Assembly: GCA_947396885.1 (NCBI GenBank)
Contig: OX377206.1
Location: forward strand, 91,261,960 to 91,325,959
Reading direction: 5' to 3'
Origin: Heligmosomoides polygyrus polygyrus
Taxonomy: Eukaryota; Nematoda; Chromadorea; Rhabditida; Heligmosomidae
Length of the DNA: 64,000 bases
Shown: piece after piece, positions 10,869 through 21,504 of the stretch
Layout: the number at the start of each line of letters is the position of its first letter
Numbering within the stretch: the first letter of the stretch is position 1
Translations under genes and position numbers: made by a program
Notes under the pieces: model-generated
Databases searched by the model: none
What the model saw: the letters and a program-made list of their open reading frames with translations, nothing else
Told to the model about the DNA's origin: nothing

Positions 10869-13522
10869 CAGGGATGGGCGGAATTTCTGTTTTCTGTTTT
10901 CTGATTTTCTGGCCATTTTGAGCAATTTTTTTCTGTTTTCTGTTTTCTGGGAAAATGGCCAAGAATTGACCAGAAAACAGAAAATATAGCTGCAAACAAA
11001 ATTGTGTCATGGAAATCCTATCACAAGAACCCAAGAGCATAACAGAACCATGAGTTTCATTCTAAATTAGTGCATCTAGAGCATCTAAAATGGCAAGCAT
11101 GTGACGTTTTTGAATGTGCATGCCGCTTTGTTTACTTGACTGATTGTATAAGTGTTGCTGAGGAGTTCCTTCATAGGACATTTCTCACTTTCATAATTTG
11201 GCTTCGTATTCTTTTCGATATTAGCAGTAGCATGGATTATCTACGATCACTTAAAATTTTATATTAAAACTATAGACCTAGTGTTTTGTTGGGATTTAAT
11301 TTTGTATTGACTAATTCTCCTAGAGTTACTGTGGGCAGGGCTATTCTCCACCTCCGGTTTAAAAATTGAAAATGTTGGCCGGTCATCCTAAATGAACGCT
11401 TTCTGCAAAGCCTTTTGCAAAAAGTTTTTCTAACTCCGGACATTGCTCAGCTTTTAGTTGTCAAAAATTGGAGACAGAAAGTCTTGGTTAGCTTTGATTT
11501 TGCTGATGCAGTGATACAGTAGTGATACGTGAAATTTTTCATGAATCACCTGCATCATCATCATCGAGTTGTTCAAGCGGGCACAAGTAGCGTCTCATTG
11601 CGTTCGCGTCACGTGCCAGAGTGCACCAATGGATCCTTTGCGCTGGAGGGACCCGGAAATCGTCATATCCCCTCGTTCAAGGCATTCACGAAGAAGTTCG
11701 ACCGGCGAGTTGCTGGGTGTCCTGGTGTTCTTTGACATTCAGCGGATCGAGTCGGTGACGGCTCTCGTCCAGCAGGTGTCTGTGAAGCGCATTACGTGGC
11801 CGGCCCACCTAATTTTGGACGACTTGGCCAATGCGACAGCGTCTCTGATCTTCAACGTCGACGAAGCTCGGATCTTGGAGGCCTCCTCTCAGTTGTGTCA
11901 CTCCTCCTCTCGATTCCACGCTGCGCGGCGCTGATCGCGTGTTCATCCTGCTTTCGTATGGCCCAGGCCTTTGAGTCGTGTATTAGTGTAGCAAGAACAG
12001 TAGAGTCGAAAAGGCGAGCTCTTGAAAGCTCCCCAAGCCGCTCGTTTCCTCCTGCTCAGCTCCAGCGCTAGGTCGTTGGCCGTATTGACTTCGCGACCCA
12101 AATACACGTAGCTGGAGCATTCGGAGATGTTCGTTCCGTTGAGCGAGAATGGGGCATCAGAAACCCATCCGTTCTTCATGAACATCGTCTTCGTAAGATT
12201 CAGCTGCAGTCCAACGCTTCCACATACACGATCGAAGTCGGCCAGCATTCGTTCCGCCTGACTGATGCTCGGTGTTATGAGCACGATGTCGTCAGCGAAG
12301 CGAAGATGGTGCAGTTGCCGGCCGTCGACCTTCAGTCCCATGTTTCCCATTCTAGTTCGCGCATGACGTTTTCGAGGGTGGCGCTGAAGAGCTTCGGGAA
12401 TATGGTATCCCCTTGCCGAACCCCTCTCTTCACGACAATGACGACGTCGTTGTAAAATGGTGAGATCTTGGTCGTGAATCCACTGTACTGCTCTCGAAGG
12501 TCTCTGAGGTACTGAGTAGGAACGCTGGCTGTCCTTCGTCGTGTTCGGCTGCAGATTGGGCGATAGTTGCCAATGTCGTGCACGTCACCCTTCTTGTAAT
12601 GCAAGAAGGCTCTGCTGGTCTTCCACTAAGATGTAGATATGAATAGAAATTATAATAATAATATGATGGAGATGGTATATGCTTGACCCTATTCTATACA
12701 ATAGTTTCTTCCCATTAAGATAGAACTTTCACCAAACTGTTGTGCGGACAGCTCCTTCAGTTACAACATCGTATTGTTCTGTGAAATATCAATCCAGTGC
12801 ACAAGTACACAAGTGTCTCTAGTCTGCTAACGAGTACTTAGGTGCTGAAAAGTACATTGGTGAGTTGGAATCTTTCAGCTACGCGGAAACTAGATCACTT
12901 TCAAGGAGAAGTATTCTCGACGCTCTGCCGCAGCCAGTAGTAATCAGGGAACTGGAATCTCTACACAGCTTTAGGGTATATTGCGAGGGTGTCTATGAAC
13001 TCAAGCAATGCAGTAGAAAAAACGAACAGTCACATAAAACTCCCTCTTCATTATATGATTACCATTTCTCCTCATAACGCTTCATTGTGTTCGATACTCT
13101 GAAAAGCCATTTGCTTACTAGTTGGACCATTAATTGTGGTGTTAGCTGTGAAACGGAGCTTATCAGTAATGTTGCATGCTTTAAATGTCGAGATTCCTAG
13201 GATCCATCAGTCAAAATTTACAATTTGCTGGTTGTATTGAATCTGGAGTGTACTAGAGTTTTTTTTTTCAAAGGTTGCAAGTTAAAACGCTGGTTCACGA
13301 GTACATTTCTAAACATAGAAAAGCATTTGCTACTGAAAAAATGGATCTTTTGGTAGAATAATTAAGTCGTATGATAATTTCGAAATTTTCTGTTTTCTGT
13401 TTTCTGATTTTCTGTTTTCTGGCGTTTTTGGCTTTTCTGTTTTCTGATTTCTGTTTTCTGACGAAAGCGATTTTCTGTTTTCTGTTTTCTGGGAAAATTT
13501 TCAAAATTTCCGCCCATCCCTG
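10869..13522. mobile_element. hAT-like DNA transposon (2654 bp, non-autonomous)
   Basis: The ends CAGGGATGGGCGGAA and TTCCGCCCATCCCTG are perfect 15-bp inverted repeats. A perfect 8-bp duplication ATCGAGAA flanks them, the hAT signature. Inside each end lies a zone of repeated TTTTCTG/CAGAAAA motifs (10886-10985 and 13385-13500). No hAT transposase is visible. The interior holds an antisense RTE fragment (11551-12613) and otherwise unassigned AT-rich sequence. Removing the element and one duplication restores the RTE frame. Confidence 0.92.
11551..12613 (-). pseudogene. Second RTE-type LINE, 3' fragment, antisense inside the hAT element
   Basis: On the minus strand, 12604-12332 reads NYRPICSR, then RGVRQGDTIFPKLFSATLEN. 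The next ORF (12350-11943) gives the YADD-equivalent LRFADDIVLI, then LNLTKTMFMKN and YLGREVN. Further on, degenerate sequence matches the conserved RTE C-terminus, with KRITWPAHLI and the region around 11600-11800 as antisense images. It ends near a short (ATGATG) tail at about 11551-11566. It is a different RTE lineage from 9382-15153. There are several frame breaks. Confidence 0.85.
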
Positions 13523-13530
13523 ATCGAGAA
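13523..13530. other. hAT target-site duplication, right copy (ATCGAGAA)
   Basis: Identical to 10861-10868. Confidence 0.95.
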
Positions 13531-15127
13531 GTTCTTCGGCATCAATGATGAGAACGGCCGTCTTCTTATGGACCGCAAGAAGGCATTGAAGCGATGGAGC
13601 GATTACTTTGAGGAAATCTCTAGAGTAGAATTTCCTCATCCAGCCATCCCCTCAACGGCTCCAACCCACGGCCCCGTTCAGAAGATCACTGTGGAGGAGA
13701 TTGAAGCGGCTTTGAAGAAGATGAGGCCAGGCAAAGCGACTGGGCCCGACGACGTGGCAGCAGAACTGTGGAAGTCGAAGTTTTGGTACCCTGCTGAGTG
13801 GTTGGCGAAGTTCTTTAATCAGGTTGTGGCGGAGAAAAAGTGCCTGAGAGTTGGCGCCAAAGTACGACGATTCCGATTTGGAAGAAGAAGGGCAGTCCTG
13901 CAGACTGCTCCAATTACCGTCCGATTCGCTTTCGCACAGCATGAAGATCTTTGAGCGAGTTGTCGATGGACGAATTCGGGACATCGTCCAGCTTTCCAGC
14001 AATCAGTGCGGCTTCGTGGCTGGCTGTGGCACCATTGATGCCATACACGCCGCCCGCCTGATAGAGAAGCATCGCGAGAAACAGAAGGCAGTGCATATCG
14101 TCTTCCTCGACTAGGAGAAGGCCTTTGACCGCGTACCGCGTGAAGTGATATGGTACGCCCTGCGACATCATGGAGTTCCCGAAGAGCTCATAGAGTGGGT
14201 GCGAATTCTCTACTCTTGTCCAAAGAGTCGAGTGCAAGCTGCAGCTTGAACCTCGATGGAGTTCCCCATCTCTGTCGGGGTACACCAGGGTTCTGCGCTT
14301 TCCCCACTCCTCTTTGTTGTCGTCATGGATGCCATCACACGAGATCTTCAGAAGCCCGTCCCTTGGACGTTGCTTTATGCCGATGACGTGATGCTCGCTA
14401 GCGAAGATAAAGGTGAACTCGAGCGAGAGGTGCAAGCTTGGTGTGATCGCTTGGAGCGGTTTGGACTCAGATTGAACGTGAAGAAGACCGAGTATTTAAC
14501 GACGGACGTTACCGAGTCCAGCTCCATCAAGGTTAACGGCATCGAGCTTCCACGCACTGCGGTCTTTAAGTACCTGGGATCAGCAGTCGCGTCTGACGGC
14601 AAACTGATGGTCGAAGTGAATTCACGCGTGAGTGCAGCTTGGTCCAAGTGGCGCTCGTTGACTGGGGTGCTCTGCGATAGGAAGATACCGGAGCGCTTCA
14701 AGTCAAAGATCTACAGGGCAGTCATCCGGCCAGTAGCGATGTACGGCGCTGTGTGTAGGCCTGCGACCAAGGAAGTTGAAGCGCGCCTCAGCGTCATGGA
14801 GACGAAGATGCTGCGCTGGACGGCAGGAGTCACGCGCATGGACCGCATCCGAAACGAGGCTATTCGGTAGAAGTTCGGTGTCGCGCCGATAACTGACAAG
14901 ATGCGCGAAGCTCGCTTACGATGGTACGGCCACGTTCTGCGTGGAAAGGAAGATAGCGTCCGCAAGATAGGCCTTAGAGCCTAGAGGGCGCCCGAAGCAG
15001 CGCTGGGTTGATACGTTACATACGGACTTGAAAGCGGCTGGCGTCCACCCTGATCTAGCGCTGGATCGGGAAAGGTGGCGTCATGACACCAGAATAGCGG
15101 ACCCCGCTACGAAGCGGGACAGACGCT
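13531..15127 (+). pseudogene. RTE reverse transcriptase half, broken
   Basis: From the junction the frame reads KFFGINDENGRLLMDRKK, then RPGKATGPDDVAAELWK, typical of the start of an RTE RT domain. A frameshift lies between about 13800 and 13920. The next frame gives ERVVDGRIRD, QCGFVAGCGTIDAIHAARLI and VFLD, then a TAG at 14112-14114 where the family has Leu before EKAFDRVP. Another stop is near 14248. From 14256 an open frame carries VHQGSALSPLLFVVVMD and the catalytic YADD (14377-14388), then LRLNVKKTEY, KYLGSAV and a C-terminal RWTAGVTRMDRIRNEAIR. Remnants (RLRWYGHVLRGKED) run to the GAA tail. Confidence 0.9.
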
Positions 15128-15156
15128 GAAGAAGAAGAAGAAGAAGAAGAAGAAGG
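15128..15156 (+). repeat. (GAA)n tail of the RTE element
   Basis: Nine or so GAA units end the element immediately before the right target duplication. Short 3' simple repeats are a hallmark of RTE. Confidence 0.9.
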
Positions 15157-15779
15157 GTCGGGGCGGAGGGGGGGGGGGGAAAGGTCACCCCCTACTCAGC
15201 AGTTGTACGCCTTGGTAAAAGGGTATGTGTATGCCCTGTTAGATCAGAAATGGCCTACCTCAGTTCACTGTAGGGGTAGAACACATCAGCGCTGCAAAAA
15301 AAATCCGATTTCGTAGAGCACAAACCGTTTTGTAGAGATGTCCTGTACTGTGCCACCCACCCTATTTGCTATTATATTGCTATTTTATTTGAATCAGCGA
15401 ATAGTCATTTTTCCCTATAAAACAGCCTCGAATATCTTTCAGCCTTCATTAGCACGGGTCTGGTAGCAAATGGCAGTCCTTACAGTGTCAGAGAAATGTA
15501 AAAGTCAGTTAAGCAAAGAGATAAAACGAACTCGAGAGACCTGTGCACAGTACGATGTCTTCTGTCATGGTGCGACATCACAACACAAACACTAAAACGA
15601 ACAGAGGGAATGGGCGACACTTATAGAGTGGGCACGTCTCCATAACCCGGGCTGCACCGCCTCATTTGGAGTCAGTTCAAAGATCACATTTACGAAACCT
15701 CGAGGTCCCTGTATCCCTGTATCACGGGTGGGTGCTGACGGACCTCGAGGATATCGCGGATGTTACGTGCGGTCAAACA
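15157..15779. other. No gene seen
   Basis: Begins with the G-rich target region (G12). No recognisable ORF. Confidence 0.45.
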
Positions 15780-15876
15780 GCGCCGGTGGTGTAAGGCAAA
15801 CATCGCTGCCCGGAAAGCAGAAGATGCGGGTTCGAGTCCCGCCTGGCGCAAGAGTTTTGATCTCAACAAAACATCC
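15780..15876 (+). repeat. tRNA-like SINE (family S2)
   Basis: Positions 15780-15850 fold as a 71-nt tRNA-like cloverleaf. The acceptor GCGCCGG pairs with CTGGCGC (one G.U). The T stem is GCGGG/CCCGC with loop TTCGAGT. The A box is tggtgtaaggc and the B box ggttcgagtcc. The 7-nt anticodon loop CCGGAAA lacks U33 and its stem has only 4 good pairs, so it is probably not a working tRNA. A shared tail (agagttttgatctcaacaa) follows. The same tail occurs after the tRNA-like unit at 47654 and again near 60005. Confidence 0.7.
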
Positions 15877-15879
15877 TGT

Positions 15880-15996
15880 AACAACATTTACGAAAGTTTA
15901 CGATTTACGACCCAAATGTCGTAAATCGTAAATCGTAAGGAATTTGCCAAAAAAAAACGCCATAAATCGTAAAATCGTACGCACATCTCTGATCCA
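15880..15996. mobile_element. Truncated hAT-like end with CGATTTACGA repeats
   Basis: The segment is made of ttacgatttacgac/gtcgtaaatcgtaaatcg repeats and ends in tacgcacatctctg, the reverse of a CAGAGATGTGCG-type terminus. No matching left terminus is visible. It abuts the S2 tail. Confidence 0.45.
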
Positions 15997-16329
15997 TACC
16001 GATAATAATTACACGCTCCAAGGCAGGACGCTGTGACGTCGCGTGCGGCAGTAGCCACGTCGCAACGCGGCAGCCGGGGATAGCGAATAGTGACCATCGT
16101 GGGTCAGCACGAATGTCAAGCTCCTACCCACCACACCAAAAGCAAGACTGAAGGCTGATGGGGGACTGAAGGTCAAGAGAGAGGGACAGATATTGCTCCA
16201 GCGGAACATCGCGCCTCTGCCGTGTTCAACGTCGTACGCGGCGATGAATAAACGACGTGATTATAAACAGTGGAAATTAGGACCGGCTCACCGTAAACTT
16301 AGGAGTCGGATGAGACGTCCTTTGTGCAG

Positions 16330-16640
16330 TCGCAGAATCATGCTAGGGAAGGGACTCCAAGTTGTGTGCCATACAAGCCGCTCGTGTGGAAACTGCTTTC
16401 GTCACTCAGGGGGAGTTCGCGGCTCCAAGAGCGCAGAATCATGCTAGGGAAGGGACTCCAGGGTGTGGGCTATACAAGCTGCTCGTGTGGAAGCTGCTTT
16501 CGTCGCTCAGAGGGAGTTCTGCGCTCTTCGAGCGGCGAAGCGCATACGGCTGAAACAATGCGCAATAGAAACCCCAATGTTGTGTAGACGTCGAAACCTC
16601 TCAAATCTCGGATAGTCAGTTGAAATGCAAGAATGCCACA
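16330..16640 (+). repeat. Interspersed repeat R2, with an internal 102-bp tandem duplication
   Basis: The unit beginning cgcagaatcatgctaggg is present at about 16331 and 16433. The second unit continues into a 3' part (gcgcatac, then cctctcaaatctc and cagttgaaatgc) that recurs at 26925-27125. A C16 run follows at 16656-16671. Confidence 0.65.
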
Positions 16641-17170
16641 ACGTAGGAGAACTGACCCCCCCCCCCCCCCCGTCATCGCTCGCATGAAGCAACCCCACTA
16701 CCCACTGCACCACGACCTGTTTGGCGAGAGGGTCATCGCGGGCTTACAAGAGGTCGATCGAACGATATCTCCAATCTAGGCTGGGGCAGACAGCAAAAGA
16801 CTCGGTGCGACCCGCACTGCGGTTACAGTGAGTCGGTCCTGATATCCGCCGTTTATAATTGTGTGAATAAACGCCAGACACCGGAGCTTTCCTCCCCTTG
16901 TCTCGCGCGCGGCGCCGCAGAGCGACATTGGAGCAATGCCTTGCAGCCAACCACAAACAACCAGTCATGGTTTAGGCCGTGGATTCAAAAAGTTGCAAAT
17001 CTTTTGAGCGGGAAAATATGACTTTTGGTGCAAGCCTAACCAAGAGGAAGGGGGGGGGTGCCTGATACTCTCACCTAAATCAACAAATCGACAATAAGGG
17101 TCTGACGCTTTCGAGACAGCACATTGCCCCTTGTCACGTAGTTGTCCCCTGGCTCAGACGAGTGCGTGTC
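16641..17170. other. No gene seen
   Basis: Only short ORFs, plus the C16 and a G9 run. Confidence 0.4.
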
Positions 17171-17310
17171 GACTTGGGCCAGATTCGTCAACCGCTTACC
17201 TCCCTCCAACGGTGAGAATGCCGCCAAACCTGATGCTGATGAATGTCATATCAGGGGTTTGGTTGTGCAGTATTTTCAACGTTAAAGGGCGGTAAGCCAT
17301 TGATGAATCT
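17171..17310. mobile_element. Small TIR element (same family as 7741-7901)
   Basis: The left CAGATTCGTCAACCGCTTACC and right GGTAAGCCATTGATGAATCTG arms are inverted with a few differences. No ORF of note. Confidence 0.6.
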
Positions 17311-17419
17311 GACCCCTGGTTGACAGTGGCGATACGCACAGATGTTCGAATTTGTCCCAAATTTTGTTTATCTAGGAAGTTTGAAATAGTAGAGCTTTCG
17401 GTCACCCTCACAGCCTAAC

Positions 17420-18590
17420 TTGATGTGATCAAAACTGCTGCCTGATCTGACAAGTTTATGGAAGAGTAAAAAACTTCAATCATCTGCTCCAGAACTCCTG
17501 GTAAACGACTGTTCATGAAATCAACAATCTCTACACATAGAAATGAGGAAAATACTCTTAACTCTAAAGGACAACAGAACTTCTCTGAGGTTAAATCGCG
17601 GATGGTTCAATGACTATTCAAATGACTCATTCAGCTCGGAGACGTAATTGTTATACATCCAAACATGCGTAGATTCTCCTCGTATGAAGTTACGGAATGT
17701 GTTATTTACGTCATTATCAGGTAAGAACACTGGAGCGAAACGGGTATGAATATCGATGCCGTGAGAAGAGGACGAAGGCATGATTTAGGAAGAAATGCGG
17801 CAGAATATAGTGGAAAAGGCTGAAATTACAGCTGAAAAAAGCCCATAATCGAGCGAAATTATTGGCTTCCCCTGTCAGAAAACGAAGCTACACAAACAAG
17901 GTGCAAAGCAGCTTCAACAGCTCTCAAGCAGGCTAAACGGAATAGTTTTTTTTTTCGCATTCCGATAGCACGCCATGAGCTCTGCCGGCTAGCTGCAGAG
18001 CGCGTTATCATCAAACAACTAACGGATCTATCGCTATGCTATAGTGTATTTTAACAAGCTCATCGGAGTCGGTACACCCTAGAAAATACATGGGTTATGA
18101 TACATGCATACTTCTCTATACGACACTTTCTCGAAATTTAAAAAATAGTGCAAATTAGCCTCTATTGGACGAAGTAACACCTCCAGACCTTATTTCACTC
18201 GTCCACTGGAGATGTTTCGTGCAGGGATATTTATATACAAGGCCCAAACGTTCAACGCCCTAGCGGCCGCCAAACTTCTGGTTGGGGGGGGGGGGGGAGG
18301 GCGGGGCTTGGCCTCCAAATCCCGAAAATAGAACAACTCCAGTCCTTCTCCTTTCTTCTTTAGGCCTTCTTACTTTCATTAAGTTTAAAAAAACTCGTTT
18401 TGTTATATAGATTAGTGCAGCGGGATATGGTAGGGCAGAATCTTCTCTGCTCCTATGAATGTCACCATAGCAGTTTTTTGCCTTCCAAACGTTTATGATA
18501 GTTTTCCCCGCTATCTAATCTACCATGTGTCATAATTTAGAATAAAATGTCACTTCGAAAATAAATTATGATCTGCAAGAAAACCAGCAG
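17420..18590. other. No gene seen
   Basis: AT-rich sequence with a G14 run at about 18284-18297. No long ORF or clear splice pattern. Confidence 0.4.
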
Positions 18591-18670
18591 TAATGGGGAC
18601 CGATCCAACGACGTCACACGTGACGAGCGAGAGCACTGCCGCTGCGCCACCGCTGCAGCTGGCGGGTCCG
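18590..18670 (-). repeat. tRNA-like sequence, minus strand
   Basis: On the minus strand gcggtggcgcagcggcag gives an excellent A box (tggcgcagcgg). A B-box-like ggatcggtccc follows about 45 nt downstream. No convincing full cloverleaf. It is a tRNA pseudogene or the head of another SINE. Confidence 0.4.
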
Positions 18671-19159
18671 TCTTACGGAGCCCCGATGACTCACCATTCT
18701 TGCGCCAGCTGTGTCGTACGGCTAGCCTGCGGTGAGGCCACCCGATTTCGGCAGGTCATAACCCGCTTAGAAGTATCATTTTGCAATTTTGACACCCATA
18801 TTCTTAGTCAGCATTCTGAGCTCTTTCCAATGATCCTGGTCTTAACATGAAGCTCCATGTGAGGTCGAAACCCTTCCCTTGTTTGTGAAGAATACGAAGT
18901 GTTTTTCTCCGTTTTTAATTGTTTGCGTTACTATGGCACTTCAATTGCTTGAGGCCCATAATTACCCGCGCACCCTGTAGTTATTATATGTGATTTCAGA
19001 TTAATCTGTGCGCAAAGTGGTGTGAAAAAGATGAACTCCGGTTAGGACGCGACTCCCGTTAAAACGCGGATTTTCTCCGGTCCCTTCAAACCCGTTATAA
19101 CGACAGAGAAATCTACTACTTTCTCAGATACTCGCTTTCGACGGGCCGAACAACCACTT

Positions 19160-19295
19160 GACATTGAGGTGAGAACCTGTTCCAGTGGGTGTGGCGGGCT
19201 GCGCCGATTGGCCAGGTGAGTGATCCCGGCGCGATTACCTGCACTCCCTTTACGCGCATGTGGAAGTATACCATTGGGTTTAAGGATCGGCTCCT
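19160..19295 (+). mobile_element. MITE family H fragment
   Basis: The order gcgccgattggccagg, ggcgcgatta and gtatacc matches the interior and right end of the complete H element at 49490-49645. The ends are degraded. Confidence 0.4.
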
Positions 19296-19550
19296 GTTGC
19301 TAGAGTGTTGCAGGATGCTTGTGCAGCCATATATCCACGTACATCAGCTCGTACGTACATGGATCTGTGTATACGAATATAAGTAGGTATGTACTATGTA
19401 CATATGTATATATAGTACATGTATATAGATTTATTTATATATACATAGGAACAAGTTCTCATCCCAATAGCAAGTGGTTGTTTTGGCCCATCGAAAGCAA
19501 GTGTCCGAGTTGTTGATTAGCATACAGCAGTGTGTAGAGTAAAGTATGAC

Positions 19551-19967
19551 TCTCAACGCTACACTCACAACGATGAACATTTCACGGACGAGTTGCCAGG
19601 TTCGAGTTACAACAATCACAACGAGGTGAAACCGCTTATCGATTTCTATTTTCTCATGCTTTCGTTGCCGCGAGGGCGATTCTCGGAGAACCCGCGCCGC
19701 ATACGCCACATCGTGCATATTGATGAAGCGGCGCTCCGGCGTGGAGAATTTCTCAGACACCGCTTCGGCGGTTGGCTCGAAAACACAGTATTTGGCTGGA
19801 GTGCCCATGCATCCGGGCGAACGAGAAAGTCGCAGAGTGCGCTGGAGAGGCCGAGCAATCCTTCAGCCTCAGGGCGCGCTCCGCGATGAGTCTCGCGCAA
19901 CAAGCCCATCGCCGCACCCGGACAACTCGTCCGTGAAAAGTTCATCGTCGTAAGTGTAACGTCGAGT
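19551..19967. mobile_element. TIR element of about 415 bp carrying a small ORF
   Basis: The left end (acactcacaacgatgaac...ttcacggacgagttg, 19561-19595) and the right end (caactcgtccgtgaa...taagtgt, 19923-19957) are inverted repeats of about 35 bp with few differences. Weaker matching extends some 10 bp outward. Both strands are open inside. The minus-strand ORF 19808-19431 has a coding-like start (MGTPAKYCVFEPTAEAV) that I do not recognise. The superfamily is unassigned. Confidence 0.55.
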
Positions 19968-20474
19968 TACAATGATGGAGGAAAAAAAGGCAACCCACCG
20001 TCGTTGTTGTTCTCCGGTGGCTCGACCTCTTCGTCGTCACCTAGTAAGACCGTCTTGTACATCTACTAGGGGCCGTATACACATACTTTGTTGACTAGCA
20101 TACAATGACAGAGAAAAAAAGGCAACTCACTCTGGTCGCTGAGTACGAGATCTTCGGGGTGAGCGAATGGAGCGTAATTCATGCTTTTCTGCAATGAAGT
20201 TTAGAGGCTTAATACATTAGGGGTCGAGCGAAATCTGCAGTTTAACTGTGGAAGACATTCACTTTGATTTCAGAAGCATCGACTCCAAGGCAAGTCTACT
20301 CGAGAACCAAATTTGGTGCCGGTTCAGCGAGCCTGGACCGAATTCGAGCCTACATATAGTCGATATGACGTGCACATAAGAGCGGGCGCCTCATCGAACT
20401 TTGCATGCCATGCTATAGAGTAATCGGGTGCAGAAGAGCGTACACGACACGCTATGGTGCTTACAGCACTTGTG

Positions 20475-20615
20475 GCTATGGTATACTCCCATGGGACCAT
20501 CCGCGGACAGTCGGGAATCGCCCCGGGATCCCTCACCTAGCCAATCGCAGCGCCGAGCCACCGTCCGCTGATCGCCGCCGACGGACGTTGAGGGGGCTGT
20601 TATACTTCCCGCCCG
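20475..20615 (-). mobile_element. MITE family H, degraded copy
   Basis: The left end ggtatactcccatggga and internal atccgcgg and ccaatcgcagcg match the H element at 49490-49645 in reverse. The right end retains gttatacttcccgcc. Confidence 0.5.
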
Positions 20616-20927
20616 AACGGCAGCCATCCACGATGCAGTGCACCGCGGGAGGTTGTCGTCCTGCGGAGACCGGCGCCAAAAACGCACTTCAATGTAACGC
20701 TTGCCGTGTGCTGCTCTGGATACGAAGGCACAGCAGCTACAGTGTCCGTAGACGAAACGGTAGTTGTGTCCTGCTTTAGGTACTCAAGCAAAGCAGCTAC
20801 AGAGTAAGGAGACGTAATGTTAGTTGAGTGCTGCTCTGGGTTCGAATGCAGAACCGCTACGGAGGCCATAGACGTCATGGCACTTGAGTTCTGCTCTGGG
20901 GCGACGAACTTCTTGAGGGAGGCGATC
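20600..20927 (-). CDS. ORF with 20-residue tandem repeats (unknown protein; exon or minisatellite)
   Basis: I do not recognise this protein. On the minus strand the frame reads IASLKKFVAPEQ and then about three units of 20 residues: PEQNSSAMTSMASVAVLHSN, PEQHSTNITSPYSVAALLEY and LKQDTTTVSSTDTVAAVPSY, followed by PEQHTA. The DNA repeat is 60 bp (about 20700-20890). The units differ at many bases yet keep frame and a P-E-Q/K-Q-D start. A good acceptor (ttctcag) lies just upstream of Ile on that strand, so an internal exon starting at 20927 is plausible. The 3' part runs into the MITE at 20475-20615, so the true end is unclear. Confidence 0.35.
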
Positions 20928-21364
20928 TGAGAATAGCGTTTCCATCAAGAAATACGTCGGAAATAAGTCAGAAATAGCACCGCCCGCCGCACCACGTCTC
21001 TACACCTCTGTGGGGCGTATTTCAGACATGTTCCGAATGTACAGTATTTCACTACACGGCACGACTCTATCCAGGAAACGGTTTCAAGCCCCCATGAAGC
21101 ATTGAAGGGTGATCTATGTAGGGAGCTGGACGGAGCTGGGATCCTGATCACAAGTGCCAAGGTTAAAACTGCAAAACGCATCTCATGAACGAGTTCCGAC
21201 CTACTGAGCTTGCTTGTTGTGTTGTTTATTAGCGCAGCGCGCAGTTCTCGCTCCATGAGAGGTCAAGTAAGATGTTTTGCTCTACAATACATATTTCAGT
21301 AAACACACTTACAAATGTGATATGCATTGCTTACGTATAAGCCGTCGAAAAGGGGCACTATTGT

Positions 21365-21500
21365 ACAAGGTATCGTTTATTGTGCACGCAACGCGCGACG
21401 CGATGTCACGGTAGGCTCCCATATCGATTCATCGCTACACGCGATCGATATGAGAGCATGTCATACCATCGCGTCGTTCGTCGCGTGCACACTTTTGTCA
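21365..21500. mobile_element. Palindromic MITE, family E-like
   Basis: The left gtgcacgcaacgcgcgacgc and right gcgtcgttcgtcgcgtgcac are inverted. The inner part has atatcgat/atcgatat arms. Resembles 52872-53006 in layout. Confidence 0.5.
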
Positions 21501-21504
21501 AAAA

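Larger units (their letters stand above)
9382..15153 (+). mobile_element. RTE-clade non-LTR retrotransposon, split by a hAT insertion
   Basis: The element encodes an APE-type endonuclease followed by a reverse transcriptase and ends in a (GAA)n tail, all typical of RTE. Imperfect 19-bp target duplications (agggtcgggg-y-ggaggggg) flank it at 9363-9381 and 15154-15172. Without the 2654-bp hAT insertion and its 8-bp duplication it is about 3.1 kb, the usual size of a full RTE. Both coding halves share one frame across the insertion site. It is inactive now because of later stops and frameshifts in the RT half. Confidence 0.93.

Noticed and set aside
11569..11934. Plus-strand ORFs containing WPAHLILDDLANAT
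   Set aside because: Antisense image of the RTE C-terminus; the minus strand matches the family and the plus does not.
15780..15850. Functional tRNA gene
   Set aside because: No U33, a weak anticodon stem, and a SINE-like tail shared with another copy indicate a tRNA-derived SINE.
17183..17411. Promoter or operator-type inverted repeat at 17.2 kb
   Set aside because: The same inverted ends occur at 7.74 kb within a SINE, so it is a small mobile element.
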